DNA of 14,791 nucleotides from Actinobacteria bacterium 13_2_20CM_68_14 (GCA_001914705.1 MNDB01000098.1:1-14791); one strand, 5' to 3'; positions 1 to 7,338 are shown, counted from the first letter of the stretch. Translations and numbers: made by a program. Notes: generated by a model from the sequence alone, not told the origin.

Positions 1-31
1 CGTCGTTTCTACCCCCTGCAACCGGGCGCAA

Positions 32-50
32 ATCACGCGATTCACGTGAT
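32..50. promoter_or_regulatory. Inverted repeat at the start of the AraC-type gene
   Basis: ATCACG at 32-37 and CGTGAT at 45-50 form a perfect 6-bp dyad with a 7-bp spacer. It covers the upstream candidate starts (46/49) but lies just ahead of the ATG at 85. If translation begins at 85, the dyad sits in the leader or promoter and could be an operator, perhaps for autoregulation. A 6-bp dyad can arise by chance. Confidence 0.25.
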
Positions 51-975
51 GCACACTCACGCTTCTGGGCGCAATGCTTGGGGCATGACTACGCCGGGGT
101 CGAGCGTTCGACCGGACGAGCAGTTGTTCGTTACTCACACGCGCCAGTCCGGCCACATGCAACGGCTCGAGCTTCACAGTCCCTGGGCCTTCTGCGTTGC
201 CGAGAGCGTGAGAACAGCGCTTCACGTTGTTCTCGAGGGCGCCTGCAGGCTCGTGCCGACGGCCGGCTCGCCGCAGCTGCGGGTCGGGCGAGGGGATCTC
301 ATCCTGCTCACCCACGGCACCGGCCACGTGCTGGCCGACGATTCGAGTCCCCCGCCGGGGAGACCGGACGCTAACAGCAGGAGGTCGATCGTCCTGACCG
401 GCGGCTACCAGGTTAATTGTCCTCTGCCGCTTCTCGCGTCACTGCCTGATGTCGTGTACATCCAAAGCTACCGGTGCCCCGAGCAGGGTGTACGCGCGAT
501 CGTCGACCTCCTCGGAGCCGAGCTCGAGGAAGACCGTCCCGGAGCCCGCACGGTCGTCCCGGCACTGGAGGACGCTCTCCTTCCCCTCGTCGTACGCGCT
601 TGGCTCGACGACTGCGCCGAACGTTCCCGCGAACACACACCCAAGACGTTGAGCGACCTCGCGATCGCGACTGCGCTGGAGCGGATTCATGCCGAACCGG
701 AGCGCGCCTGGACAATCAGCGCGCTCGGGCGCGAAGTTGCCCTTTCACGATCAGCCTTCGCGCACCGCTTCACCCGAGCTGTCGGCGAGCCGCCCCATGC
801 CTATCTCGCCCACTGGCGAATGACCGTCGCCGCTCGTCTTCTGCGCGATTCCGACCTCAATCTCGCCGCGGTCGCGCTTCGCGTCGGCTACGCCTCCGAG
901 TTCGCCTTCGCGAAAGCCTTCAAACGCGACTACGGCATCGCCCCGGGCAGCTTCCGGCGCCAGTCGGCCGCGTGA
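46..975 (+). CDS. AraC-family transcriptional regulator with N-terminal cupin domain
   Basis: DNA-binding regulator that probably senses a small molecule. The N-terminal part (about residues 27-130) resembles the Cupin_6/AraC-binding type: a VLEGACRL strand is followed by VGRGDLILLTHGTGHVL, the usual hairpin of this group. The C-terminal part (about 205-305) is a double helix-turn-helix of the AraC type, with WTISALGREVALSRSAFAHRF for the first unit and LAAVALRVGYASEFAFAKAFKR for the second, then the typical end G.APGSFRR. The length (309 aa) is normal. The start is uncertain: GTG at 46 and ATG at 49 have no good ribosome site, and ATG at 85 (MTTPGSS) is a fair alternative because the cupin begins well after it. 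It converges on the DUF6308 gene, so its target is not given by an operon partner. Ligand unknown; such proteins often control nearby oxidoreductase genes (inference). Confidence 0.9.
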   Translation: MMHTHASGRNAWGMTTPGSSVRPDEQLFVTHTRQSGHMQRLELHSPWAFCVAESVRTALHVVLEGACRLVPTAGSPQLRVGRGDLILLTHGTGHVLADDSSPPPGRPDANSRRSIVLTGGYQVNCPLPLLASLPDVVYIQSYRCPEQGVRAIVDLLGAELEEDRPGARTVVPALEDALLPLVVRAWLDDCAERSREHTPKTLSDLAIATALERIHAEPERAWTISALGREVALSRSAFAHRFTRAVGEPPHAYLAHWRMTVAARLLRDSDLNLAAVALRVGYASEFAFAKAFKRDYGIAPGSFRRQSAA

Positions 976-1018
976 TACCGGCGGTCAGGTCGGCCGGCGG
1001 CCTTGAGAGAAGCGACCT

Positions 1019-1627
1019 TCAGGTCGGGGCTGACACGGACCAGATCAGAAGGTCGAGGATTCGCACATCGGTGAGCCGGTGCTCGCGGCTCGAGAGCTCT
1101 CGCCGGAGCTCATGGAGAGCCGAACGGTTTCGATCCAGATCTACTTTGTAACTGCGGACGAGCGCGGTCGCGCGTTCCCCGAACGTCCCCGACGAAACTG
1201 CCGCGGAATCGTCTCTCGTCAGGTATGCCTGGACGACGCTGTCGAGCATCGGGATCAGCGCGGGCCGCTTCGGGTGCAGCGCCTTCGTCATCTTCGAGAA
1301 GCCGACCCCGCGGATGTCCGCGAATGCGTCGAAGAGTTGCGTCAGCGGAAGCCACGGAATCGCGCTCGCCGTGTCGGCTAACGACGCAGCGGGGTCGATC
1401 TCGCGCAGAGCGTGTTCAATCTTGCCCCGGCGTTCGAGGATCGCGGCGATCTCTGCCGCCGAGATGCGGGCGCCGCCCCGGTTCGCCTGCCTGAGGTCGC
1501 TCTCGTCGAATGAGGCGGGCCTTGAGGAGTCCCGGGCCTCGTAGCTGGAATACGCCGCGAGGAAATCGAGCGCCAGCTCGAGTGGATTCTCGACCTCGAC
1601 ACCACCACGAAGAATGATCGTGCTCAT
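1019..1627 (-). CDS. DUF6308 family protein (function unknown)
   Basis: A 202-residue soluble protein that I assign to the actinobacterial DUF6308 family by its overall pattern: an N-terminal ENPLELALDFLAAY segment, a central IPWLPLTQLFDAFADI then GVGFSKMTKALHPKRPALIPMLDS, and a C-terminal LTDVRILDLLIWS. The central GVGFSKMTKALH stretch looks like the helix-hairpin-helix of DNA glycosylase-fold proteins, and in such families the P-x-L-I-P-x-L-D-S piece follows it. No catalytic lysine/aspartate pair can be assigned, so enzyme activity is not claimed. I chose ATG at 1627 (MSTIILRG); a GTG at 1645 would add MPQAAH. It is divergent from the DUF899 gene with only about 60 bp between starts, so both promoters must lie in that gap. 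It converges with the AraC-type gene. No signal peptide or membrane segment is seen. Confidence 0.75.
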   Translation of the reverse strand: MSTIILRGGVEVENPLELALDFLAAYSSYEARDSSRPASFDESDLRQANRGGARISAAEIAAILERRGKIEHALREIDPAASLADTASAIPWLPLTQLFDAFADIRGVGFSKMTKALHPKRPALIPMLDSVVQAYLTRDDSAAVSSGTFGERATALVRSYKVDLDRNRSALHELRRELSSREHRLTDVRILDLLIWSVSAPT

Positions 1628-1687
1628 ATGTGCGGCCTGCGGCACAGCGGCTCATCCGCAAAGATGACTTGCACCGGAAGGGAGAGC

Positions 1688-2428
1688 ATGATGGCCGATC
1701 ACGAGGTCGTGAGTCGCGAGGAGTGGGCAGCCCTCCGCGAGAAGCTGCTCGCCCGCGAGAAGGAGCACACCCGCCTGGGCGACGAGCTGGCGCGGCAGCG
1801 GCGCGAGCTGCCCTGGGTCCGAGTCGAGAAGGAGTACCGCTTCGACACCGACGACGGCACGCATACGCTCGCGGAGCTGTTCGACGGCCGCAGCCAGCTG
1901 CTCGTCTACCACTTCATGTTCGGCCCGAGCTACGAGGCGGGTTGCCCGACCTGCTCCTCGATGGCCGACACCATCGACGGCGCACTCCCACACCTGCACG
2001 CACGCGACGTGACGATGACGTACGTCTCGCAAGCGCCGCTCGAGAAGCTGCAGGCGTACAAGCGGCGGATGGGCTGGCAGATGCCCTGGGTCTCGTCGGC
2101 GGACAGCGACTTCAACTTCGACCTCGGCTACTCACGCACCGAGGAGCAGACGCGCGAAGCGTTCGCGCCGATGCTCGAGGCGGGCCCGCCGCCGGTCCTC
2201 GACCACAACGCAAGGTCGACCGGCACCGATGTCACGGGCTACCTCAGCCAGGGACCGGGCTTCAGCGTCTTCGTCCTCGACGACGGCACCGCCTACCAGA
2301 CCTACGGGACGACGGCCCGCGGCCTCGAGTTCCTGATGGGCTACTACGGGATCCTCGACCGCGCCCCTAAGGGACGGGACGAAGGCGGCGAATCCCAGAT
2401 CTGGATCCGCCGGCACGACGAGTACTAG
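1688..2428 (+). CDS. DUF899 family thioredoxin-like protein
   Basis: Soluble thioredoxin-fold protein of the DUF899 family, about 246 aa. Seen in the sequence: an N-terminal charged helix (EEWAALREKLLAREKEHTRL), the family's LPWVRVEKEY segment, YHFMFGP followed by GCPTCSSMAD with two cysteines in CxxC spacing (C85 and C88 counting from ATG 1691), then FNFDLGYS and a late HHDEY-like end (RRHDEY). Many family members have GCPSC..WAD at this site, so a redox or peroxide-related role is plausible, but no reaction is established for this protein. The purine-rich GGAAGGGAGAG at 1676-1686 sets the start at the tandem ATGs 1688/1691; the longer frame back to 1628 lacks a site and is rejected. It ends only 11 bp before cydA in the same direction, suggesting co-transcription with the cytochrome bd genes. 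Confidence 0.88.
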   Translation: MMADHEVVSREEWAALREKLLAREKEHTRLGDELARQRRELPWVRVEKEYRFDTDDGTHTLAELFDGRSQLLVYHFMFGPSYEAGCPTCSSMADTIDGALPHLHARDVTMTYVSQAPLEKLQAYKRRMGWQMPWVSSADSDFNFDLGYSRTEEQTREAFAPMLEAGPPPVLDHNARSTGTDVTGYLSQGPGFSVFVLDDGTAYQTYGTTARGLEFLMGYYGILDRAPKGRDEGGESQIWIRRHDEY

Positions 2429-2439
2429 GTACGGCCTAG

Positions 2440-3774
2440 ATGAGTCAGCTCGCAGCCATTGCGGCGGCGCTCGCGCCTGCGGAGCAGAAATACCTCTCGC
2501 AGGCGCGCCAGATGCAGGCGCTCTCCTTCGCCGTGCACATCCCTCTCGTCTGCTTCGGGATCGCGTTCCCGGCGATGATGCTCTTTGTCGAGTCGCGGTA
2601 TCTGCGGACGGGTGACGAGCTCTACCGGACGCTTGCGCGGCGCTGGTCGCGGATCCTGGCGGCGCTGTTCGCGGCCGGCGTCGTCACCGGCACGATCCTC
2701 AGCTTCGAGCTGGGCCTGCTGTGGCCGAACTTCACCGGCACCTTCGGCAGCGTGTTCGGGCTCGGCTTCGCGATCGAGGGCTTCTCGTTCTTCATGGAGG
2801 CGATCTTCATCGGGATCTACGTCTACGGGTGGAACCGCCTCTCGCCGCGCGCGCATTTCGCGAGCGGCATCCCGATCGCGATCGCCGGCTTCACCGGGTC
2901 GTTGACGGTGATCTCTGTCAACGGATGGATGAACCACCCCACCCACTTCCGCTTCCGCGACGGCCGCGTCTTCGACGTGAATCCGTGGGGAGCGCTGTTC
3001 GGCAACAGCTACTTCTGGCACGAGCTCACGCACATGTACCTGGCCGGCTACATGGTCACCGGCTTCGTCTTGGCGAGCGCCTACGGCTTTGGGCGGCTTC
3101 GAGGCCGCTGGGGCCGGTACGAGCGCACGGCGCTTGCGATCCCGCTCGCGGTCGCGACACTCGCCTCGGTTGCGCAGGTCTTCATCGGGGACTGGAACGG
3201 GCGCGAGGTCGCGACCAACCAGCCGACCAAGCTCGCCGCCTTCGAGGGGCTGGGCAAAACCACCAAGGGCGCGCCCGTGCACATCCTCGGCTGGTACAGA
3301 GACGGTCACGTCGAGTATGGGATCCCGCTTCCGCATCTGCTGTCCCTGCTCGCCTTCCACAGCACCGACGCCAGAGTGCAGGGGCTCGATGCCGTCCCGC
3401 CAGCAGACCGCCCGCCGGTGAACGTCGTCCGCTATGCCTTCCAGACCATGGTCGGGATCGGCACCGGGCTCGCCCTGCTCTCGGTCGTCTACTTGGCGAC
3501 GCGCATCCGGCGGAGGCGGCTGCCGGAGTCGACCTGGTTCTACCGGGCGCTGGTGGTGGCGGGGCCGCTCTCCGTCGTGGCGCTGATCGCAGGCTGGGTG
3601 ACGACGGAGGTCGGCCGCCAGCCTTGGGTCGTCTACCACGTGATGCGCACCTCGGAGGCGGTGACCGGGGCGGACGTGATTCCGGTTGGCTACGCCACCC
3701 TCGCGCTCGTCTACCTCGCGCTCGCCGCCGGAGTCGCCTGGGTCCTGCTTCGCCTCTCGAGGACGCCCGTCTGA
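2440..3774 (+). CDS. cydA: Cytochrome bd quinol oxidase subunit I
   Basis: Heme-bearing membrane subunit that oxidises quinol and reduces oxygen to water. It has 444 residues and about nine hydrophobic segments. Expected ligands are visible: H33 (heme b595/d region), E113 and E120 in AIEGFSFFMEA (spacing 7, as I recall for Geobacillus-type enzymes rather than the 8 of E. coli), NGWM at 161-164, H198 in THMYLAGYMVTG (heme b558), K264 and E269 in KLAAFE (quinol site), M337 in QTMVG (heme b558) and GRQPW at 392-396. The loop after KLAAFE is short, so this is a short-Q-loop enzyme. The WHELTHMY wording before H198 differs from the classical VHTV type and suggests a divergent clade. The start ATG at 2440 has only a weak AGG upstream. 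The stop overlaps the cydB start by one base (TGATG), so translation is probably coupled. Confidence 0.95.
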   Translation: MSQLAAIAAALAPAEQKYLSQARQMQALSFAVHIPLVCFGIAFPAMMLFVESRYLRTGDELYRTLARRWSRILAALFAAGVVTGTILSFELGLLWPNFTGTFGSVFGLGFAIEGFSFFMEAIFIGIYVYGWNRLSPRAHFASGIPIAIAGFTGSLTVISVNGWMNHPTHFRFRDGRVFDVNPWGALFGNSYFWHELTHMYLAGYMVTGFVLASAYGFGRLRGRWGRYERTALAIPLAVATLASVAQVFIGDWNGREVATNQPTKLAAFEGLGKTTKGAPVHILGWYRDGHVEYGIPLPHLLSLLAFHSTDARVQGLDAVPPADRPPVNVVRYAFQTMVGIGTGLALLSVVYLATRIRRRRLPESTWFYRALVVAGPLSVVALIAGWVTTEVGRQPWVVYHVMRTSEAVTGADVIPVGYATLALVYLALAAGVAWVLLRLSRTPV

Positions 3775-5024
3775 TGCATCTCTACGAGGTACCACTCTGG
3801 TTCGCGCTCGTGGGGCTCGCGCTCTACACCGTGCTCGGCGGCGCCGACTTCGGCGCCGGCTTCTGGCAGCTCGTCGCGGGCAGAGGCAAGCAGGCCGACG
3901 AGGTTCGCGACGAGGCCCATCATGCGATGGCGCCCGTCTGGGAGGCCAACCACGTCTGGCTGATCTTCGTCCTCACCGTCGTCTGGACCGCCTACCCTGC
4001 CGCCTTCGGCTCGATCGCGTCGACGCTCTCGATCCCGCTCTTCATCGCCGGCGTCGGGATCGTCATGCGCGGGGGCGCCTACGCCCTGCGTGCGGGAACC
4101 AGGACTGCCGGTGAGCAACGCCGGGTCGACACCGTCTTCGCGCTCTCGTCGGTGCTGACGCCCTTCGCGCTCGGCACCGTGATCGGCGCGATCGCCTCCG
4201 AGCGCGTGCATCTCGGCAACCCGGGCGGCAGCCTCGTCACGAGCTGGCTCAACCCGACCTCGATCGCGATCGGCGTGCTCGCCGTCGCGAGCGGCGCCTA
4301 TACCTCAGCCGTCTTTCTGAGCGGCGATGCCGAACGCCACGGCCACGGCGACAGCGCCCTCGCCGACCGTTTCCGTGCCAGAGCGCTCGGCGCGGGGCTC
4401 GCGACAGGCGCCATCGCGATCGGAGCGCTCATCGTCCTCCACTTCGACGCAGAACGCATCTTCAGGCGACTCACCCAGGGCGTGGGGCTGCCCGCGCTGG
4501 TCGCCTCCGTGATCGCCGGTATAGCGACGCTCGCGCTCGTCTGGCGACGGCGCTACGAACCCGCGCGGTACCTGGCCGCCCTGGCCGTCGCCGCGACGAT
4601 TGCCGGCTGGGCGCTGGCCCAAAACCCGGTGTTCCTGCACGGGCTCACGATCCGGGAGGCGGCGGCCGGGCACGACACGCTGGTCGCCGTCGTCGTCGCG
4701 ATCCTGGTCGGCGCGCTGCTGCTCTTCCCGTCGCTTGCGCTCCTGTTCCAGCTGACGCTGGGCGGCGAGCTCCGGGACAGCGGACCGAGCTCGGTCGAGG
4801 CCCCGGTCGGATCCCGGCGCCGAGGGCTTGTGAGCGTCCGGTTGGACGCACGGCTCTCGGTTGCCTTCCTCGTCGCAGGCATTGGCTTCCTCACGGTCGC
4901 GAACGCTGGTTGGGCTCACGCGATCGGCGTTGCCTGCTTCTTCGGGTTCATCCTCTCGGGCTTTCGGGCTGCCTTGCCGCCGGGCATCGTCGACGCCGGT
5001 CTAGTGGACGAGGAGCAGCTGTGA
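3774..5024 (+). CDS. cydB: Cytochrome bd quinol oxidase subunit II, enlarged
   Basis: Partner membrane subunit of CydA. The ATG at 3774 shares its A with the cydA stop. The protein is 416 aa, longer than the usual 330-380. The first part has family landmarks: LYTVLGGADFGAGFW (residues 17-31, the conserved acidic residue being D25), then MAPVWEANHVW (52-62) and TAYPAAFGS. About nine membrane helices are recognisable up to roughly residue 330 (FPSLALLFQLTLGG). Residues from about 332 form an extra tail: an Arg/Ser-rich linker (EAPVGSRRRG) followed by a hydrophobic stretch long enough for two more helices (SVAFLVAGIGFLTVANAG and GVACFFGFILSGF). No cydC/cydD transporter and no small cydX-like gene follow. 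Downstream lies the dead aldo/keto reductase fragment. Confidence 0.93.
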   Translation: MHLYEVPLWFALVGLALYTVLGGADFGAGFWQLVAGRGKQADEVRDEAHHAMAPVWEANHVWLIFVLTVVWTAYPAAFGSIASTLSIPLFIAGVGIVMRGGAYALRAGTRTAGEQRRVDTVFALSSVLTPFALGTVIGAIASERVHLGNPGGSLVTSWLNPTSIAIGVLAVASGAYTSAVFLSGDAERHGHGDSALADRFRARALGAGLATGAIAIGALIVLHFDAERIFRRLTQGVGLPALVASVIAGIATLALVWRRRYEPARYLAALAVAATIAGWALAQNPVFLHGLTIREAAAGHDTLVAVVVAILVGALLLFPSLALLFQLTLGGELRDSGPSSVEAPVGSRRRGLVSVRLDARLSVAFLVAGIGFLTVANAGWAHAIGVACFFGFILSGFRAALPPGIVDAGLVDEEQL

Positions 5025-5025
5025 A

Positions 5026-5251
5026 GAACCGGAGACGTCGGAAAAGCTCAAAGAGGAGGGGCTCGTCCACCACATCGGCGTCTCCAACTTCGACGTCGAC
5101 CAGCTTCGCCGCGCACAGGCGATCGCGCCCGTGGAGACGCTGCAGCCGCCGTACGGGCTTCCGTAGACCGGATCAAGTTGATCCGATCGTCGGCGCGGCC
5201 AACCTCGAGCTCGGCGACGATGACATCGTGATGATCGAAGGGAGGGCATGA
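5026..5251 (+). pseudogene. Aldo/keto reductase remnant (internally deleted, frameshifted)
   Basis: Two pieces of one aldo/keto reductase lie side by side in different frames. The frame through 5041-5163 reads LKEEGLVHHIGVSNF (from 5047) and RRAQAIAPVETLQPPYGL, which matches the mid-barrel part of the family (typically G.VR.IGVSNF ... LQPPYSL), and then meets TAG at 5164. The frame starting at 5159 reads RRPDQVDPIVGAANLEL then GDDDIVMIEG to TGA at 5249, which matches the C-terminal end of the same family (ARRPEQVD.IV.AA..ELS..D...IE). The N-terminal half with the Asp-Tyr-Lys catalytic residues and roughly 120-150 codons between the two pieces are missing. No start codon with a ribosome site belongs to it. 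The last bases carry GGGAGGG (5240-5246), now serving the next gene. It is not a copy of the intact AKR at 9731, whose corresponding segments differ. Confidence 0.82.
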
Positions 5252-5252
5252 G

Positions 5253-6149
5253 ATGGCCACTACGAAAGCGAAGATCGGCTTTGTCGGCCTGGGACACATG
5301 GGCGGAAACATGGCCGCCCGATTCCTCGCGGCCGGATACACCGTCTACGGCGAGTCGCGCGACCGCGATGAGGCAGACGATCTCGTCCACCAGGGGCTGG
5401 TGTGGCGTGACACCCCGCGCGAAGTCGCCGAGGCCGCGGACGTCTTGATTACGTCGGTTCCGAACGACGACGTCCTCGAAAGCGTCGCGTCAGGGTCCGA
5501 TGGGATCCTCGCCGGCCTCACCGAATCGAAGATCTGGATCGACATGAGCACGGTCAGCCCGCGCGCAAGCCGTCAGGTCGCGAAGCGGGTGCAAGACCAA
5601 GGGGCGGCGATGCTCGACGCTCCCGTGTCGGGAAGCGTTCCCCAGGTGCAAACGGGAACGCTGACGATCATGGTCGGCGGCGACGAGCAGGCGTACACGA
5701 AGGTCGAGCCGATCCTGCGCGAGCTCGGCACGCCGACCCACATCGGCGAGAACGGACAGGGGCTGGTGTTGAAGCTGGCGATCAACATCAGCCTCGCCGT
5801 GCAGATGCTCGCCTTCGCCGAGGGCCTCGTCCTGGCCGAGCGGTCCGGCATCGACCCCAAGCTCGCGGTCGAGGTCATGACCGGGAGCCCGATCGGCTCG
5901 CCGATGCTGAAGGCACGCGCCGACCTTGTCCTCGACCTGCCGGACGAGGCCTGGTTCGACGTCAGCCTGATGCAGAAGGACGTGGCACTCGCGCTCGACA
6001 CAGGACGAGAGCTCCATATCCCGCTGCCGTCTGCGGCAACGGCCGATCAGCTGCTCACGCTGGCGAGCGCGCTCGGATACGAGCACCGCGACCTCGCGGC
6101 GCTCTACGAGGTACTCGCACACTTGACAAGCGACCCGCAGCCGACGTGA
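5253..6149 (+). CDS. NAD(P)-dependent oxidoreductase, 3-hydroxyisobutyrate dehydrogenase family
   Basis: Cytosolic beta-hydroxyacid dehydrogenase of the 6-phosphogluconate-dehydrogenase superfamily, 298 aa, a normal length. Residues 8-17 (IGFVGLGHMG) form the GxGxxG dinucleotide loop and the Rossmann domain runs to about 160. DAPVSGS at 121-127 is the substrate-binding signature, G167-QGLVLK173LAIN177 contains the catalytic lysine and asparagine pattern (GxGxxxKxxxN), and SLMQKDVALAL in the C-terminal helical domain is also conserved. The substrate cannot be told: the family includes 3-hydroxyisobutyrate, tartronate semialdehyde, glyoxylate/succinic semialdehyde reductases and imine reductases. 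The start is fixed by GGGAGGG at 5240-5246, six bases before ATG 5253, a site located inside the AKR remnant. It converges with the small gene ending at 6162. Confidence 0.9.
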   Translation: MATTKAKIGFVGLGHMGGNMAARFLAAGYTVYGESRDRDEADDLVHQGLVWRDTPREVAEAADVLITSVPNDDVLESVASGSDGILAGLTESKIWIDMSTVSPRASRQVAKRVQDQGAAMLDAPVSGSVPQVQTGTLTIMVGGDEQAYTKVEPILRELGTPTHIGENGQGLVLKLAINISLAVQMLAFAEGLVLAERSGIDPKLAVEVMTGSPIGSPMLKARADLVLDLPDEAWFDVSLMQKDVALALDTGRELHIPLPSAATADQLLTLASALGYEHRDLAALYEVLAHLTSDPQPT

Positions 6150-6161
6150 GCTGCTCCTGTC

Positions 6162-6410
6162 CTAAGCGGCGAGCCGCTCGTCCTCGTAGCGCACGGTGCT
6201 GAACGACGCGTACGCGTACGGGTGGTAGAAGACGTCGAGCGCCTGGTGCGGCTCGGGCCGGATCTCGAAGTACGACCCGCGGCGCTGGTCGCAGACGCAG
6301 ACGGTCAAGCCGTCGGTGACCGGGTGCCAGAAAAGGGTGACCTCGAAACCGTCGCTCTGGCGGTAGGCCAGCTCTTGCGAGTGGTGTTGTCTGAGTCGGG
6401 CGACTGTCAT
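6162..6410 (-). CDS. Small conserved-looking hypothetical protein
   Basis: An 82-residue soluble protein of unknown function. The ATG at 6410 is preceded by GGAAGGAG about seven bases upstream, one of the best ribosome sites in the window, so I treat it as real and reject the longer frame from 6455. The sequence is rich in aromatic residues: FEVTLFWHPVTDGLTVCV, CDQRRGSYFEI, then ALDVFYHPYAYASF near the end. The regular strand-like alternation and the YHPYAYA tail look like a compact beta-rich domain, and I have an impression of similar small proteins in Solirubrobacterales-type genomes, but I cannot name a family. No signal peptide or membrane helix. It may be the last member of a minus-strand set including msrA, though the 332-bp gap argues for its own promoter. 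Confidence 0.7.
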   Translation of the reverse strand: MTVARLRQHHSQELAYRQSDGFEVTLFWHPVTDGLTVCVCDQRRGSYFEIRPEPHQALDVFYHPYAYASFSTVRYEDERLAA

Positions 6411-6742
6411 CTCGTGGCTCCTTCCGGATCGTTCTCGAAGCCACGACGATCGCATCCCCGCACCTCCGTGTCTCTACGGCCAGCCCCCGAGCGATGGGCC
6501 CGCTGGCATCCCACTTCGGATTGAAGCCAGCCTCACCACCGCCGGGCCAACCCGCGCTCGTTGTGGTGCCTGGTTGAACGAGGCCGCTCTCGTAGGCGAG
6601 GACGACCGCATGGGCGCGGTCGTGGAGGTGGAGCTTCTGGAGATGCGGGCGCAGGTCGCAGCGCAGCAAACCGGCTGAGCCTGTCGTAATCCTCAGCTCG
6701 AGTTCATAGCCGCGCAGCCGTGCCGGCCTCGCCGCCGTGACG
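6411..6742. other. Gap of 332 bp with a regulator-like fragment
   Basis: No intact gene with a ribosome site is visible on either strand. The minus strand holds a short stretch that looks like the C-terminal end of a LuxR/NarL-type regulator (listed separately). The rest, including the long minus-strand frame passing through it, shows no family resemblance. The promoter of the 82-aa gene should lie just upstream of 6420. Confidence 0.5.
6562..6655 (-). pseudogene. Fragment resembling the C-terminus of a NarL/LuxR response regulator
   Basis: Read on the minus strand from about 6655 to 6562 the frame gives LRPHLQKLHLHDRAHAVVLA followed by YESGLVQPG. This is very close to the usual end of actinobacterial LuxR-type response regulators (H...LL.KL.L.DR.QAVVLAYE.GLV.PG), the last helix-turn-helix helix plus tail. 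Nothing before it on the same strand looks like the rest of the helix-turn-helix or a receiver domain, and the frame runs on without the expected stop. I read it as a decayed fragment about 30 codons long. The match is by recollection of the family and is short, so a chance or distant resemblance is not excluded. Confidence 0.5.
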
Positions 6743-7282
6743 CTATGCCCGACTGGCGACCGATTCGGTTCGACGCGGCAGGACCCAGCCCGGACGCGGA
6801 AAGTGGCAGGTGTATCCGTTCGGGTACCGCTGGAGATAGTCCTGGTGCTCCGGCTCGGCTTCCCAGAACGGCCCCGCCGGAGCCACCTCGGTGACGACCT
6901 TCCCGGGCCAAAGCCCCGACGCTTCGACATCAGCGATCGTCTCCTCGGCGACGCGGCGCTGTTCGTCGTCGAGATAGAAGATCGCCGAGCGATAGCTCAT
7001 CCCGACGTCGTTACCCTGGCGGTTGAGCGTCGTCGGGTCGTGGATCTGAAAGAAGAGCTCGAGCAGGTCCCGGTACGAGGTCTGCTCAGGATCGAACGTG
7101 ATCTCGATCGCTTCGGCGTGCGTCCCGTGGTTGCGGTAAGTCGCGTTCGGGACATCGCCGCCGCTGTAACCGACCCTCGTCGAGAGAACCCCCGGTCGCC
7201 TCCGGATGAGATCCTGCATCCCCCAGAAACATCCTCCCGCAAGGATCGCCTTCTCGACTGCTCCGTTCACGTTAGCCGTCAC
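6743..7282 (-). CDS. msrA: Peptide-methionine (S)-S-oxide reductase
   Basis: Repairs oxidised methionine (the S-sulfoxide) in proteins, using thioredoxin as reductant. The 179-aa protein has the signature AGGCFWG with catalytic C18, then GVLSTRVGYSGG, YRNHGTHAEAIEITFDP (family YE.V..G.TGHAE.V.V.YDP), FFQIHDPTTLNRQGNDVG.SYRSAIFY and HQDYLQRYPNGYTCHF. C159 in YTCHF is the only visible candidate for a resolving cysteine; the longer cysteine-rich tail of E. coli MsrA is absent. The likely start is GTG at 7282, directly after a purine-rich GGGAGG; because that spacing is nearly zero, GTG at 7270 is a possible start using the same site. It lies downstream of the RibD-like gene on the same strand. 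It fits the redox theme of the window. Confidence 0.94.
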   Translation of the reverse strand: MTANVNGAVEKAILAGGCFWGMQDLIRRRPGVLSTRVGYSGGDVPNATYRNHGTHAEAIEITFDPEQTSYRDLLELFFQIHDPTTLNRQGNDVGMSYRSAIFYLDDEQRRVAEETIADVEASGLWPGKVVTEVAPAGPFWEAEPEHQDYLQRYPNGYTCHFPRPGWVLPRRTESVASRA

Positions 7283-7338
7283 CTCCCGGTTCGAACCACC
7301 GCGGTCACTGTAGCCGTGAGGGTCGGCCCCGGCGAGCG

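Noticed and set aside
2425..3795. Long minus-strand frame (456 codons) opposite cydA
   Set aside because: Composition is the Arg/Glu/Asp-rich shadow of a high-GC coding strand; cydA is certain here.
4910..5251. 113-codon plus-strand frame as a separate gene
   Set aside because: Only its last 30 codons resemble a protein (AKR C-terminus); the first part is the out-of-frame cydB end, so it is part of the pseudogene.
6166..6177. GCGGC-GA-GCCGC inverted repeat at the end of the small gene as a terminator
   Set aside because: The loop would be only two bases and there is no T-run.
6055..6930. Long minus-strand frame through the gap between the small gene and msrA
   Set aside because: It overlaps msrA and the small gene in other frames and has no domain except the short regulator-like end, which I list as a fragment.
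7288..7297. GGTTCGAACC palindrome, like a tRNA T-loop or an attachment site
   Set aside because: Flanking bases cannot form a T-stem or acceptor stem on either strand and there is no integrase; probably a chance 10-bp palindrome upstream of msrA.
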